From Opitutaceae bacterium (GTDB lineage Bacteria; Verrucomicrobiota; Verrucomicrobiia; Opitutales; Opitutaceae), in contig JADJZJ010000026.1 of the NCBI GenBank assembly GCA_016715765.1, positions 1-64,000 on the forward strand: 64,000 bases of DNA, read 5' to 3'. The position numbers were made by a program, and so were the translations under genes. Below are positions 1 through 10,254 of the stretch, in pieces. The stretch's first letter is position 1, and each line of letters starts with the position of its first letter. The notes below the pieces were generated by a model, which saw only the letters and a list, made by a program, of their open reading frames with translations, made no database searches and was not told the DNA's origin.

Positions 1-307
1 TGCTCTGACATTGGCGATGTCTGTAATTGCAGATGGTCAAACCTCTAGTGCTCGCGATGTCCGTTGCTCAATCGTGTATGGCGACAGAGGGGCATCGTCT
101 TGGCACATCTCGCACGTAAAGCCTGCTGGATATCGGCCAATTGACGTGCTTCCTACTGGGCACATATACGGATTCGAATGCAGCATTTTAAGCCGCTACA
201 AAAAATGCCTAAGTGGCGAATGTAATTCTTCGTATTTATCAGCTAATGAGGTATATCTGGAATATTCAACTTACGCCCTGCCTTGTTGTGAACGCATAGT
301 CCGATAA
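1..307 (+). CDS. 3' end of an unidentified gene (partial)
   Basis: This reading frame is open from the window edge (frame 2) and ends at a TAA at 305-307, so it is probably the C-terminal part of a gene that starts to the left. The 100 or so visible residues carry several cysteines, including a GEC and a CC pair, but I recognise no family. It ends 26 bases before the start of the nuclease/DGQHR gene and could belong to the same locus. Base composition is clearly less GC-rich than the window from 15 kb on. Because the neighbours are full of frameshifts, the true frame may also change within this stretch. Confidence 0.3.
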   Translation, partial: ALTLAMSVIADGQTSSARDVRCSIVYGDRGASSWHISHVKPAGYRPIDVLPTGHIYGFECSILSRYKKCLSGECNSSYLSANEVYLEYSTYALPCCERIVR

Positions 308-333
308 GGATATTCAGCGGGTAGCCCCCTCCT

Positions 334-2651
334 ATGATCGAAAACATCCTCGTTCGTGATTCCTTGCGCACCCTCTGCCGCAAAATTCAAGCGCACTGAA
401 AGCCGCACTGTTCCTCCACGAAGAGTCGAATCCTACAAAGGATGGCTGGCTGCCAGTTTCTAAGGGCCGATCCGGCACCCGGATTGAGCGGCCGAAGCTG
501 CACAGCAGGGATCTAGAAGATCGCGTTTGGGCCCTCTTCTACCGAATGGGATTCCCATCGATGTCAGGCGATGGCGGCGCCGTTGTTGAAACACCGTCCC
601 CGGGGCTGCCTCGCTAATAAATCAAGCTGGACTGTGTAGCTTTGGATTCCGAAGTGGCAATCAGGGTGGAGTGTAAGTCTAGCAAAGAGTTTGGACGGCG
701 TGCGCGTTTGCGGGGAAGTGCTAAACTTTCTGGGCTTAAAGGCGCTTTCTCCCGCGCCGTGGCTGGTATCTTCCACCGAGGACAAAAACGAACATGTGCT
801 TAAATGGCATGTTTCCTAAGCAACGCATCGCTGTCTGATAACGATATGATGCGCGCCAAGGGAGTCCAACGTGGTGCTCTTTGACGGCACCGGCTTGGAT
901 TACTACGAAATTGGTGGCGCACTTAGGCCCGGCAGCAAGGTATCAGTTTCTCAGATCTTTGCCGGGACGTATATTCCGGGCTGAAGATTCGGGTTCAGCG
1001 ATCAAACTACGCATGAGTGGCGGTGAAGCTTATATGTTTGCGATTTCACCCAGTATTTACTCAAAATCAGCTACGTTTCGCACCGCTCAAGGGGCAAGGG
1101 CTCGGATATCAATACCTATCAGCCGAATGATGAAGCGATCTCGGCTTAAGAAAATTCAAGAGTTCATCGAACAGAAAGGGACCTTTCAAACTAACATAGT
1201 GGTGAATATGGATTCGAGACGTCTCGTATTCTATCGGACCGAGCAGAAACACGAGGACAGTGGCGATAAAGAAAGCGGTATCCTCCGCTGGCTGATATCC
1301 GGCCGGCCTACAGATCAGCTTGGATCATCGACGGTCGGCACCCCGCTTGTTTGGCTACTCGGGGGCTAAGACTGGCCGGCAAGTCTCGGTTGGCGGTTCT
1401 TGCATTTGCGGGGCTCAAACCCGGCGACAAGCGGGCATGTTTATCAACATCAACTCGAAGCAGAAGGCGTTAAACGAGCCCTTCTTCAAAGAGTTGTATT
1501 CGGAATAGCATTGGGATGCGGATGACCCGCGAATGCGAGTTCGTGCCGTAATCTCGAAAGGAATACAGTCCATCGATGTGATAAGGTCAGCCCCTTCTTT
1601 GGGAAGATTCAAACTGCCGACTCTGGCCGGGATGAATCCAGATGCATCTCTCTGACTGCGCTGTTTGGCGGTTTAGAGAAGAGTGATCTCTACATTGCCA
1701 GTGAGAAATCAGAGAGGTTGCGGCTTACGGTGCACTTTGGGCTCCTGACAATGTGCGAACCCTAAAGCGGACAACTGAGACACTGAATGCCTGGTTCTCT
1801 CCGATACGTGACGCTGTCCCTGAATGGTGGGCTTTAGGCTCTGGTGAGGGTGGCGGGTTAGCGATGAACGACGGCGTTGTTGCCCTATTGGGCGTTATGC
1901 GAAGCGTCCTGGCGCACCTGAGCGACGTGAAGCGGATCAAGTTTCACGATGTGACCAACGATGAGCTTGGTCAGCTGCTCACACCATATGCGAAGGTTGT
2001 TGGAGCTTATCTCGCTAGCTACAGCACTGAGCAAAGGCGGCAGTTTCGCGATCTTCGTGGTGTTCAGGGTGTTACTACTCGTCAACGCCGTGTTCAACAT
2101 GCTTTGCGTGAGAAATTCTCCGACTTCAATCCCGCGGGACTTGAAGAATTTTTGCGTGAGGAAAAAGCGGAAACGAATAAACACGCCCGGGAATACCTGG
2201 ATCGAATCGAGTCAGTTTTGCGGGCAACGATTTTGACCGAGCTTAAAGAGCAGTTTGGGCATGAAGAGACTGGTTGGTGGTTTAAAAGGCATTCCGCAAA
2301 AATTCGCACTGATGTCAGCGAGCGCTTTGAAGAGGACCTCGGGAAGCGAGGCGGGAAGGAGCATTACTTATTCCTGATTCAGTATCGCACTATTATTCAG
2401 GCGAACTGGGCAACACTAGGCCCCATTCTTGGCTATGGGAAAAGAACGTCGGTAAGGACAAAGGCACTGAATGGATTCAGGAATTGAATGAGCACCGTAA
2501 GATTGCGATGCACTCTTCCTCAGGTGTTCAAATATCTATCGAGCAATTGCAGACAATTAAACACTACCACGATTGGCTCGAACGGCAGCTTGAAAACCCT
2601 GAGGCCGAGGGAGCCGAAACGGCTGACTCCACGTCCGGCGCGGAAGACTGA
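334..2651 (+). pseudogene. PD-(D/E)xK nuclease / DGQHR-domain protein, broken by many frameshifts
   Basis: Stitching frames together recovers one protein of about 760 residues. It starts at the ATG at 334 (MIENILVRDSLRTL). Around 393-580 it has a segment with DLEDRVWALFYRMGF. At about 630-760 there is a nuclease-like stretch with VALDSE and VECKSS, the E-x-K pattern of PD-(D/E)xK enzymes, followed by KLSGLKGAFSRAV. The central domain follows: GLDYYEI near 900, LLKISYVSHRS near 1060, RSRLKKIQEFIE near 1137, and AWIIDGRH near 1317 where the family has DGQHR, then RLFGYSG. FININSKQK at 1441 and a C-terminal helical part (1753-2480) continue after another shift to WIQELNEHRKIAMH and a TGA at 2649-2651. 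DGQHR proteins include the DndB group linked to DNA modification. At least seven frame changes and several in-frame stops are needed. Protein words are well conserved, so sequencing indels are as likely as true decay. Confidence 0.75.
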
Positions 2652-2654
2652 ACC

Positions 2655-3807
2655 ATGAAATACATGGGGGTCAAAACGTTGGATGCTCCGGAATGGGCTC
2701 CGGCATCTCATCACAGACGAGGTGAAGAAATCCGAACGGTTCTTGGATTTCTTCACGGGGTCAGGCGTTGTATCGCATTTTGCTGCGACGACTGGACACC
2801 CTATTGAAGTCAGGGCATTTGATCTCCAGCAGTTCTGTGTGGCTGGCTGGACGGCGTAAGTATCGAGGAGTAAGCCTGTTGAAGCAGCGCCGGTATAGAA
2901 ATCGTGGAAAGAGAATGCCGAGTCATACCTTGGCGCTGTCCGTTTGACCACTGCTTCAGGGCAGCTGTTGCCGGTGAAATCGAAGTTTACTCAAGCTTAC
3001 GTTGGCGATGAGCGTCTTTGCCGTGCAGCGACACACTTACCGGTTACTCGTGCCTATGGGGGGCACTACTACGGTCGGGCACAGGCGATCTGGATCGATG
3101 CCCTGCCTGCCACTCTCCGGAAACTCCGCTGAACGGAGTGTTTGCTTGGCTGCACTGATACAAGCAGGCGGCGAATGTGCGGCTTCGCCGGGCCACACGG
3201 CTCAGCCTTTTCAGCCAACGCGCACCGCCAAACCCTTCCTTTTTGATGCGTGGCGGCGTTACGTGCCTCAATATGTTGAGGCCGCATTAAATAGAATCTC
3301 AATTGCCCATGCCCAGACAGCGGGAGGCGCTAAAATCGCAGATGCCAATGCGCTGCTATGGAAATTCGGGAAGGAGACCTTGTTTTTTTGGACCCACCTT
3401 ATTCTGGTGTTCATTATTCACGTTTTACCACGTGCTCGAAACAATTGCACGTGGCACGGAGGTGACTGTCAGCGGCGTAGGCCGGTATCCACCGCCGGAA
3501 GAGCGTCCGAAGTCACGCTGCAGTCCACCTTCCGAAGCACCGCTGGCACCTGAGATACTTTTGCTAGGCGCAATTGCGAAAATGGTGGGCGAGCCATTTT
3601 GACTTTTCCTGAACATGAATGTTCGAATGGCCTTTCCGGTGACGAGGGTTGAGCAGACGGCAGGTAAATATTTCAAGGTACAGCGAAAGCGCGGTTGAGA
3701 ATAGGTTCAGCACGTTGGGCAGGACAAAAAAGGCCAAGAACGAAGGAAACGGTCGGACGGCCAGGCAGAGAGGCCAACGAACTGATATTCCTTTATGTCC
3801 CCGGTAG
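2655..3807 (+). pseudogene. D12-class (Dam-like) DNA adenine methyltransferase, frameshifted
   Basis: The gene starts with an ATG at 2655, three bases after the nuclease/DGQHR stop, so the two were probably co-transcribed. Correcting one extra G in the run at 2665-2672 gives MKYMGSKRWMLRNGL, the usual start of D12-class N6-adenine methyltransferases. Motif I appears as FLDFFTGSGVVSHF near 2740 (AdoMet binding). Motif IV appears as VFLDPPYSGVHYSRF at about 3383-3425, and DPPY is the catalytic motif. The later part has ETIARGTEVTVSGVGRYPP and an ending resembling NGRTAR...ANELI near 3750-3790. At least five frame changes separate these blocks. The C-terminal boundary is approximate. The enzyme would methylate adenine in a short target, presumably partnered with the upstream nuclease-like protein. 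Confidence 0.75.
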
Positions 3808-3843
3808 ACAGCCCCGACAGCAGGTGTCATTTTTGACGACCGA

Positions 3844-4191
3844 TTGGTCGATGAGCCACAATATGTAGTCGCACCCCTCGATTTGAGCGCGTACTTCGTC
3901 GAGCGTCATAGCAAAGGAAGTTTGGTGCCCGTGGAGGTTCGGACCAAACTAAACCAGCCCTTGAGGATCAGGAACGCCCCTTCGTCCGCAGTTGTAGCGC
4001 CCGCAAGCGGCGGCATCAACAGGCCTGGGCTTTTGAACGCATATACCGATAGATCAGACAACTGATCGATCGTGCTACCCAGGCAATGGCCAAGGCTATC
4101 CGCCGGCACGAACGGGTGCGGTCAGCCCGCCCTCTCGACGCAGATTTGCTGCAGGATTTTGAGCATCTTCTCCGGCGCGAGCGCGTGTAAT
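3844..4191 (+). pseudogene. Remnant of an unidentified coding region
   Basis: Two frames each look partly coding. One reads MVDEPQYVVAPLDLSAYFVER from 3844. The other gives AWAFERIYR, an in-frame TAG, then IRQLIDRATQAMAKAIRRHE and ends DFEHLLRRERV at a TAA near 4189-4191. The second piece is strongly helical and basic, like the C-terminal helix bundle of a small DNA-associated protein, but I cannot name a family. It follows the methyltransferase remnant on the same strand and shares its less GC-rich composition and broken frames, so it may be a third gene of that locus. Confidence 0.3.
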
Positions 4192-4432
4192 CAGTGGCCC
4201 GGATCAGCCACCGTGCCACCCTTGACGCCAACCCGATGGGGCGGCGTCCGGGCGGGCGCCCGCGGCGCCCAAATCCCCGCCTGGCGCGGATGCCCCCTCG
4301 GGGGCAGTCCCAGAACTGCGATATCAGGGAATGGGGGACGGGAATATTCGCCCCCGGCGGGGCGGGCCGGGAATCATTCGCCCCCCCTCCCCGGCGGACC
4401 CGGGCCCCTCGCGACCCCTTCCCGGGCGGCGC
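4192..4432. other. GC-rich non-coding stretch
   Basis: About 240 bases rich in C and G runs (for example CCCCCCCTCCCC near 4380-4391) between the left-end remnant and the minus-strand small gene. Several overlapping open frames exist here only because stops are rare in such sequence. I see no credible gene or site. A sharp rise in GC content begins here. Confidence 0.4.
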
Positions 4433-4843
4433 TCAGCTGGCCGGGCACAGGGCATGGAGTTTGGCATCCATCCTTTCAAATTCGCGCCGGCCTTCGGCCA
4501 GCTCGGCGGGGGTCGGAACATACGCCAACTCCGCCAGCTCTTTTTTGGTCCGCTTCCGGAAGCCGAACTCCCGGGCGGCCCGGGCGTTATTCGTCTCGAA
4601 CTGGGCGAAGCCGTCATCCACGGGATCCAGCGGGTTGATGCCCAAATCGCCCGTTCGATCAAGGTCTATGCGACAATCCAGGAGTGCGGCGGACATCTCC
4701 TTGGAGGTGGTCGCGAAGATGACCAGCTCCGCCAGGTTGATATCCCGCTCGTATTTTGCCGGAGGGGGCGGAGACGCTGGCCGCCGGGACGCGGCCTTGG
4801 CGGATTTCCTGGCGGATTTCCTGGCGGATTTTTTCTTATTCAT
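4433..4843 (-). CDS. Hypothetical protein with Lys/Ala-rich N-terminal repeat
   Basis: A 136-residue protein starting at an ATG at 4843. The first 20 or so residues are MNKKKSARKSARKSAK, a run of S-A-R-K repeats that looks like a basic, disordered, nucleic-acid-binding tail, and the DNA beneath it repeats as well (GGCGGATTTCCT three times near 4798-4830). The rest contains AELVIFATTSKEMSAALLDC and an acidic, helical C-terminal half with RTKKELAELAYVPTPAEL. I do not recognise the family. It stands alone on the minus strand, with no close partner. The clean frame through a GC-rich area, and the sensible residue make-up, support it being real. Confidence 0.5.
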   Translation of the reverse strand: MNKKKSARKSARKSAKAASRRPASPPPPAKYERDINLAELVIFATTSKEMSAALLDCRIDLDRTGDLGINPLDPVDDGFAQFETNNARAAREFGFRKRTKKELAELAYVPTPAELAEGRREFERMDAKLHALCPAS

Positions 4844-4888
4844 GGTGGTGATTTATTGATGGTTTCAATTGCACGGTCGTTCTTACGT

Positions 4889-5137
4889 TTACCGTTCTCC
4901 GGCCACCCGGGACATGGCCGGGCTCCGGCGATTAACGCCCGGGCGGGTTAAATCGCCCGTCACGGGAATTCTGGTCAAATCGAAGGCGATGAACTGCTTT
5001 GCCGTCGCGCAAAAGCTCCGGTTGGCTTTGCCCACCGGGTGGGCGATTACGTTCCGCAGGTCCTTTTGCATGCGCCGCCAATGCCGTAACATACGCTGGT
5101 CCGAGGGGGAGCGGCGAGTAACTGGCGCATCGCCCAT
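4889..5137 (-). CDS. Possible small hypothetical protein (low confidence)
   Basis: An 82-residue frame with a Met at 5137. The middle, RMQKDLRNVIAHPVGKANRSF, reads like protein, but the N-terminal dozen residues are arginine-rich and the frame upstream is closed. A better N-terminus beginning METAVTELEWAMRQ lies in another frame just upstream (about 5165-5125), so this may be one gene with a frameshift near 5120. No family was recognised. Confidence 0.22.
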   Translation of the reverse strand: MGDAPVTRRSPSDQRMLRHWRRMQKDLRNVIAHPVGKANRSFCATAKQFIAFDLTRIPVTGDLTRPGVNRRSPAMSRVAGER

Positions 5138-5515
5138 TCGAGCTCCGTCACCGCGGTTTCCATCTTCCGCTGTTGCTTGGCGGATGACCGCCTCACACTG
5201 CTCAGCTCAGGGGAGCTGAAGTTCTGCGCATGGGCTGGGCATTAGTCTTGGTCAGTTTTCATTTTGGTAGGTTATCAGTTTCGTAAACGGTTGAATCAGT
5301 ACGCTTTTTTAGGTTTCCGGTTTGGATAGTTGGGGCCGGGGACGGGTTGGCCGGGCTGATGCTGCATATTGGCGGGAGGATTTTTATCGCACCCCTGATG
5401 TCGCAGTCTGGCGGCGGCTTATTTCAAGAAGTCCCGAAATCCCGCCCCCCCTGCTTCCATGATTTCCGCGTGGCAGCGTATGCCCCGTGGTCTCCGCTCA
5501 AAAGCAACCCACACT
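5138..5515. other. Intergenic stretch with no clear gene
   Basis: About 380 bases between two minus-strand small genes. Apart from a possible N-terminal fragment of the small gene to the left (around 5125-5165, minus strand), I see no coding frame, RNA or repeat that stands out. Confidence 0.35.
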
Positions 5516-5767
5516 TCAGTGCCAGCGATTGGCCGAGACTTCACCTGTCCTTCCCGTAACGGGGTTGGCCTTGCCGCGAGGGGAAAGCGCAAAGCCAACG
5601 TCGACGTTCTTGATGCGCCCGGCAGCCTTGATCGTCTCCCACAGCCGGGTCACTGTGCGCAGTTTTGTCAGCCCAGCGGCATTCACGCCTCGGATCTTTC
5701 GGACAACCTCGTCTTCGGTGATATACCCACGACCAGAGTTAAGCTGCTTCCAGATGTCCCTGACCAC
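5516..5767 (-). CDS. Small hypothetical protein, third gene of sigma/anti-sigma operon
   Basis: An 83-residue protein read from a GTG at 5767. That GTG shares its G with the TAG stop of the upstream membrane protein (TAGTG), a layout typical of translational coupling. The sequence includes GYITEDEVVRKIRGVNAAGL and RLWETIKAAGRIKNVDV, predicted helical with a winged-helix-like rhythm, but no family is recognised. Position makes it the last gene of a three-gene minus-strand operon with the ECF-like sigma factor and its probable regulator. It could also be a frameshifted C-terminal extension of the membrane protein. Confidence 0.45.
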   Translation of the reverse strand: MVRDIWKQLNSGRGYITEDEVVRKIRGVNAAGLTKLRTVTRLWETIKAAGRIKNVDVGFALSPRGKANPVTGRTGEVSANRWH

Positions 5768-6636
5768 TATTCCGCGATAACGCCCCCCGTGCGTTTAGCT
5801 GGCATGCGCTGTTCGGCTTTGGTCATGAATTCATTGACCCACCTCTGCCATTCTCGCAACGGGAGTGCCTGAAGTCCTTGACCTTTCGACAGCGACCCAT
5901 ACCAGCCGACCACGGTTTCGGTTGAATCTACCTGCCGCCCGTCAGTTGCCCGGCAAATCCCCGCCACGGTTCCATCCGCCAGCCGATACATGGCACGCAG
6001 TTTCCCCGCCTCTTCGTCGACCCATACCCTGGCCGTGACGCTGGCTGGCAGGCTGGCCGTTGACCAAGCCCGGAGGGATGCCAGATTCTCCTGGGGCACG
6101 ACGCGCCAGTCGGGACCGAGGGTCGAGCCGGTCTTTTCGGCAGCGCCCCGGACCGATGCAATGGTCGCCACCACGGCAAACTCGAACGTTCCGCGTGTTC
6201 GAGGCGCGGTTGCGACACCCGGGACAGAAGTCGGCGCAGACGGAATGGCCAGTTCGCCCCCAGTCCGCGATTGAGGTCCGGGTCGTTGATACCAGACAAC
6301 GACCGTCAGGCAGGCTGCGATTGCCGCCGCTGCCATCACAGGTCCGAACCACCTACGGAAGGGCACAACCTTGGGAGCCGATGGGGCCATCCTGTCCGTC
6401 ATTCCCGTCAACAGCGCTTCAAGGCGGGCGGGCGGGATCTTCGGCTCAACCGCCTGCCTGGCCCGGTGATAGTCGAGCAATGCGCCGAAGCGGTGCTTTA
6501 ACGGCCCCAACTCCCGGTCGAGAACCTCCCGATTGGCCGGGTCTTCAAGAAGGCGCGACAGTTCGGTCTCCTCCGCATCCGTGAGCCACCTTTGAGCCCC
6601 AGCATCCAGCAGAATTCTGAGCCGATGGTCGTTCAT
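5767..6636 (-). CDS. Single-pass membrane protein, probable anti-sigma factor
   Basis: A 289-residue protein whose ATG overlaps the stop of the sigma factor gene by four bases (ATGA), showing translational coupling. Residues 1-90 form a soluble helical cytoplasmic part (TDAEETELSRLLEDPANREV) as in anti-sigma factors. One membrane segment lies at about 97-115 (VMAAAAIAACLTVVVWY), followed by a proline/threonine-rich linker. The outer part from about residue 150 contains VRGAAEKTGSTLGPDWRVV, loosely resembling the FecR-type periplasmic fold. The job as an anti-sigma regulator that senses an envelope signal is inferred from topology and operon position, because no named domain is certain. Confidence 0.6.
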   Translation of the reverse strand: MNDHRLRILLDAGAQRWLTDAEETELSRLLEDPANREVLDRELGPLKHRFGALLDYHRARQAVEPKIPPARLEALLTGMTDRMAPSAPKVVPFRRWFGPVMAAAAIAACLTVVVWYQRPGPQSRTGGELAIPSAPTSVPGVATAPRTRGTFEFAVVATIASVRGAAEKTGSTLGPDWRVVPQENLASLRAWSTASLPASVTARVWVDEEAGKLRAMYRLADGTVAGICRATDGRQVDSTETVVGWYGSLSKGQGLQALPLREWQRWVNEFMTKAEQRMPAKRTGGVIAE

Positions 6637-7295
6637 ACCACCAGTAGTCGCAGGTAAAGCTGCAGTTCTTTCATCAATTTTGGCGTGCGGGAAACTTCAC
6701 GCTTAAGTTGCTGAATTGCGCGATAGATGACGGTCCCCACGGTGCCGATGGGCTTGCCGTGCAGTTCAGCGATCTCCTGGTAGCTTTTCCCCTCCTGCAG
6801 AAACTCTCGCACCATGGTTGCCCCCGGTTCGCCGAGTCCCTGAATCAGCCCTGCCACTGTCCCGGCCAATTCGTGCAATCCTCCCGCCGCCTGCATGCCC
6901 TCGGTCGCCTGCAAAATGTCGCCGATTTCTTCAAGGGAGACGGTTGCATTCGTGTGCGAGCCCCGCTTTTGCGCGAGGAGGGTGCGCAACCGGGAAATCG
7001 ACCGCCGCCGGGCAATCACGAATGTCAGGGCGGAAATTTCCCTCCAGGTCTTCAGCGCGGAAATCTGGCGGGACACCTCCGCCAGGGCCTCCATTGCCAC
7101 TTCCTCCCGGTCCTCATCGGAAAGCCGCCACCTCGCGTGCCCCGCTCCCTGCCAAGCGATGGGATAAAGCACCGCAAAGGCCTCCCGCCAAGCAGGGGGC
7201 TGGTTTTCCTTCAGCTGCGCAATAAATGCTGGGGGAAAATCGTTATTGGCCAAAGTTGGGGCGGGGCGTAAAACCATCCTCAAAGAGGCGATCAC
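6633..7295 (-). CDS. ECF-type RNA polymerase sigma factor
   Basis: A 220-residue protein. The N-terminal half shows a sigma region 2-like helical block (RWRLSDEDREEVAMEALAEV ... FVIARRRSISRLR). The C-terminal half ends in a region 4 helix-turn-helix, with FLQEGKSYQEIAELHGKPIG then TVIYRAIQQLKREV. Spacing between the two regions is as in ECF sigma factors, though the N-terminus is divergent. It heads a minus-strand operon with the membrane anti-sigma candidate and a small gene. It is divergent, across 60 bases, from the TPR-CHAT gene, which is therefore a natural candidate target. An alternative start (MVLRPAP, at 7277) is possible. Confidence 0.75.
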   Translation of the reverse strand: MIASLRMVLRPAPTLANNDFPPAFIAQLKENQPPAWREAFAVLYPIAWQGAGHARWRLSDEDREEVAMEALAEVSRQISALKTWREISALTFVIARRRSISRLRTLLAQKRGSHTNATVSLEEIGDILQATEGMQAAGGLHELAGTVAGLIQGLGEPGATMVREFLQEGKSYQEIAELHGKPIGTVGTVIYRAIQQLKREVSRTPKLMKELQLYLRLLVV

Positions 7296-7355
7296 CCGTT
7301 CAACAAGATTGATGAAATACGATCCAATCAGTTGGCGACATAATGGGCTAAACCC

Positions 7356-10254
7356 ATGATTCTACTGCGTCGACTGCTGTCGCTCCTCGCCCCGTCAACT
7401 GCGAACCAGCCAGGCTTTGCACGCGCATTCGCTTGTGGCCGCTTCATTGCCGCCTTCGGAGCGGCCGCCTTCTCCCCGCCACTTCCCGTGCTGCGGAGCC
7501 CGCTCCCGACGCTTCGCAACTGGCAAAGGAAATTATCGGCACGTGGGTTTCAAATGAACACCCCGGCAACACCGAAAAGCAGCCCGAATCCGGTGGGCGT
7601 TACAAAACCTTCGACGGGAAAGAGTGGTTGATAACGCAATCGGACCCCAAAACCAACGAGGTCATCTATCGCCAAGGGGGCACGTATACCTTGGAAAAGG
7701 GAGACCAGATGGTGATCACATCTCGCGGCGAAAGCGCAGGAAACACCCTCCAATTCCACGTTCAAATCGAAGGCGATATCCTAACCCTGCGCGGCGTTGG
7801 AACACGAATACGGAAGTCTGGCGGCGTATTTCATCGGAAATGCCAGCCAAGGGTCCGACCGAGGAGGTGGCGCTCCGCCAAGCGATAAACCGCTCCCGTG
7901 AGATCACGAATGCCGTGTGGTATAAGGCCGTCGCCTACTACTTGGCTTGCGGCAGATACACGAATGCCCTGCGCGTGGTGGAGAACCTGCGCACCTACCT
8001 TCGGCACGAAGGAAAGACAGAATCGCCAGAGTTCGTCGCGCTCACGACAAATTTAGGCGTGGTTCTGTCCACAGGGCTCGGCCAACTTGAAGAGACCGCC
8101 AAAGCCTACCAGGAAGCCGACGAACTCTGCATCCGGCTCCATGGCCGGGATTCAATTGAACGGGGCCGATATTCTGAACCGCCAATGTCAATTGCTCGCG
8201 CTGCAGAAGCGCTTCCACGGAGGCCGCCGCGTTCGGGCGTGAGTCCGTCCGGCTGATGACGAAGCACCGAGGACCCAACAATCCCGATACGGCAGACGCG
8301 CTGCACTACTTGGCACTGGCTCTGGCCGACCTGCCGGACACGGGCGAAACGGAGACGGTGCTAAAGCGTGTCGTGGATATCCGCCGAGCCACTGAGGGGA
8401 ACAGCGCGTTTTGGACCGGTGTCGCGTTGAACAACCTGGGGGTCTACTATCTGCAAACCGAACGACTGCAAGAGGCGCGGAAGACCATCTTCGCTGGGGC
8501 GAGTATCCTACCTAAGATCCGCTTCCCCGCAGTCGCCCGACGGAATCGGTCTCCAACGATGCATGATCCGATTGGCCATGGACGATGGAGCATTGAGGCA
8601 AGCGGCGACTCGCGCAGAAACGTTATTCAGCAATGAGTTGATTTTGTTTCATAAATCGTTTCCAGCCCTCGACGAAAACGGTCGGCTCAACCTGAAAAGC
8701 CGTTTTGAACCGGGCCGATGGCTTTGCACCTTGGGTGAACCTAAGTCGATTGCGCGCACGCTGCTTCAAACCAAGGCCATCACACTTGACCAGATGCTCG
8801 CTCTCCCGACGCCGCAGGCGAGCGTCGATGATCGGTTTGCCTACCTGCTGCGACCCGAGAACGCGGCCCAGGGATTGCTGCCCTATTCGCCAGCGCCGGT
8901 CGATGCGGCTACTCCCGCCCAATCGCCTCCCAAGGTTGGGACCGCCGCAGCCGTTAGTAAGAATCCCCCATTTTCGCTCTACTCCATTACTCCAGAACAG
9001 GTCTGTGCCTCGCTGCCAAGTGACACCGTCATTGTCGAACTCACCCGTTATAATCACTACGTTGGCTGGTTCGTCGACGAAGAGCGGTACGGGGCCCTCG
9101 TCTTTCGGCCCGACGGCAAGGGGGCCCAGTCGCTTCAGTGGGTTCCGCTCGGGGCCGCTGACAAAATTGACCACGAAGTCAGCAGCTTGCTGGAAAGTGC
9201 GACCGATCCCCTCGCGTCCGGGACCCTCGCGACACGCCTGCGGGAACTCCACGAGTTGATTTGGGCTCCGATAGCCAAAGCCATTCCCGCCGGAACCCAG
9301 AATGTCTTCATCTGCCCGGACGGCCAACTCTGCTTCCTGCCGTTCTCGACCCTGCTTGACCCCCAAGGGGTGTTCCTGGCGGACCACTTTCTCGTGATGT
9401 ATCTAGCAACAGCCCGGGATTTGTTCCGGGCCGACCCTGCCGGGAAAATCGAGACGGACCAGTTCGCGGTCTTCGCCGCCCCCAGTTTTGACAAGACCAC
9501 CGCCACCCAGGATAGGGCTCCTGGCTTTCGCTTTCGCGACGCGGACGCCCGTTCGCTGCAAGACTTGCAGTTGGCTGATTTGCCTGGCGCACGGCGGGAG
9601 GCAGACATCCTGAAAACCCTAGCCAGCGAGCGAAGGCTGACGCCGGACGTGTACACGGGCGAAGCGGCCAATAAGGCGAATGTCGGGAAACTCGAAAGAC
9701 CGCGCATCGTCCACTTTGCCACCCACGGATTCATGCTGCCGCCCGCTGTGACGACCGCCTTCAGCAATCCGATGGACCGCAGCGGCCTGGCGCTCGCCGG
9801 GGCCCAGGTGTCGCTGACGGCCATGGCAAATGGACAACCGCTTCCGCCCGTCGGCGAAGACGGGCTCCTGACCGCACGCGAGGTTGCTCAACTTGACTGG
9901 CAGGGCACGTGGCTCGTGACGCTATCCGCCTGTAGCACCGGTCGGGGTGAAGTGCGCGACGGAGAAAGCGTGCTGGGGTTGCGTCGAGGTTTCCTTGCCG
10001 CAGGCGTGGAGAACCTCCTGTTGTCCCTCTGGAAGATCTCCGACGAGGAAACCGTCGGCTTCATGCGGGACTTCTACACGCACGCCCTTGATTCGTCGGA
10101 CCCGGCGACGGCCCTCGCCCTCACGCAGCGCGAATGGCTTGCGCGCATTCGCAAAGAGAGAGGCATCGCCGCAGCCGTGAGCACGGCCGGGGCATTCGTG
10201 CTCAACACCAGCGCCCGTCTGCCGCGGCCCGTAGATAACACCGACTCAAAATAA
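7356..10254 (+). pseudogene. Secreted TPR-CHAT (caspase-like) protein, frameshifted
   Basis: Joining frames gives one protein of about 960 residues. It begins at an ATG at 7356 with a hydrophobic leader ending near TSRAAEP, which looks like a signal peptide. A lipocalin-like segment follows (EIIGTWVSNEH ... GGRYKTFDGKEWLI, about 7530-7800). TPR-type helices come next: NAVWYKAVAYYLACGRYTNA near 7910, TNLGVVLSTGLGQLEETAKA near 8047, EAAAFGRESVRLM near 8225, ALHYLALALADLPDTGE near 8300, VALNNLGVYYLQTERLQEA near 8425. The last 560 codons form a CHAT peptidase domain with the catalytic His in HFATHGF (codon at 9724-9726) and Cys in LSACSTG (codon at 9931-9933). Frame changes occur near 7470, 7800, 8150-8230 and 8520. 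The CHAT domain itself is intact, so function may be preserved if the indels are sequencing errors. Confidence 0.75.

Noticed and set aside
4072..4951. Several overlapping plus-strand frames in the GC-rich stretch
   Set aside because: All are Pro/Gly/Arg rich without motifs, and the minus-strand 136-residue gene explains part of the area better.
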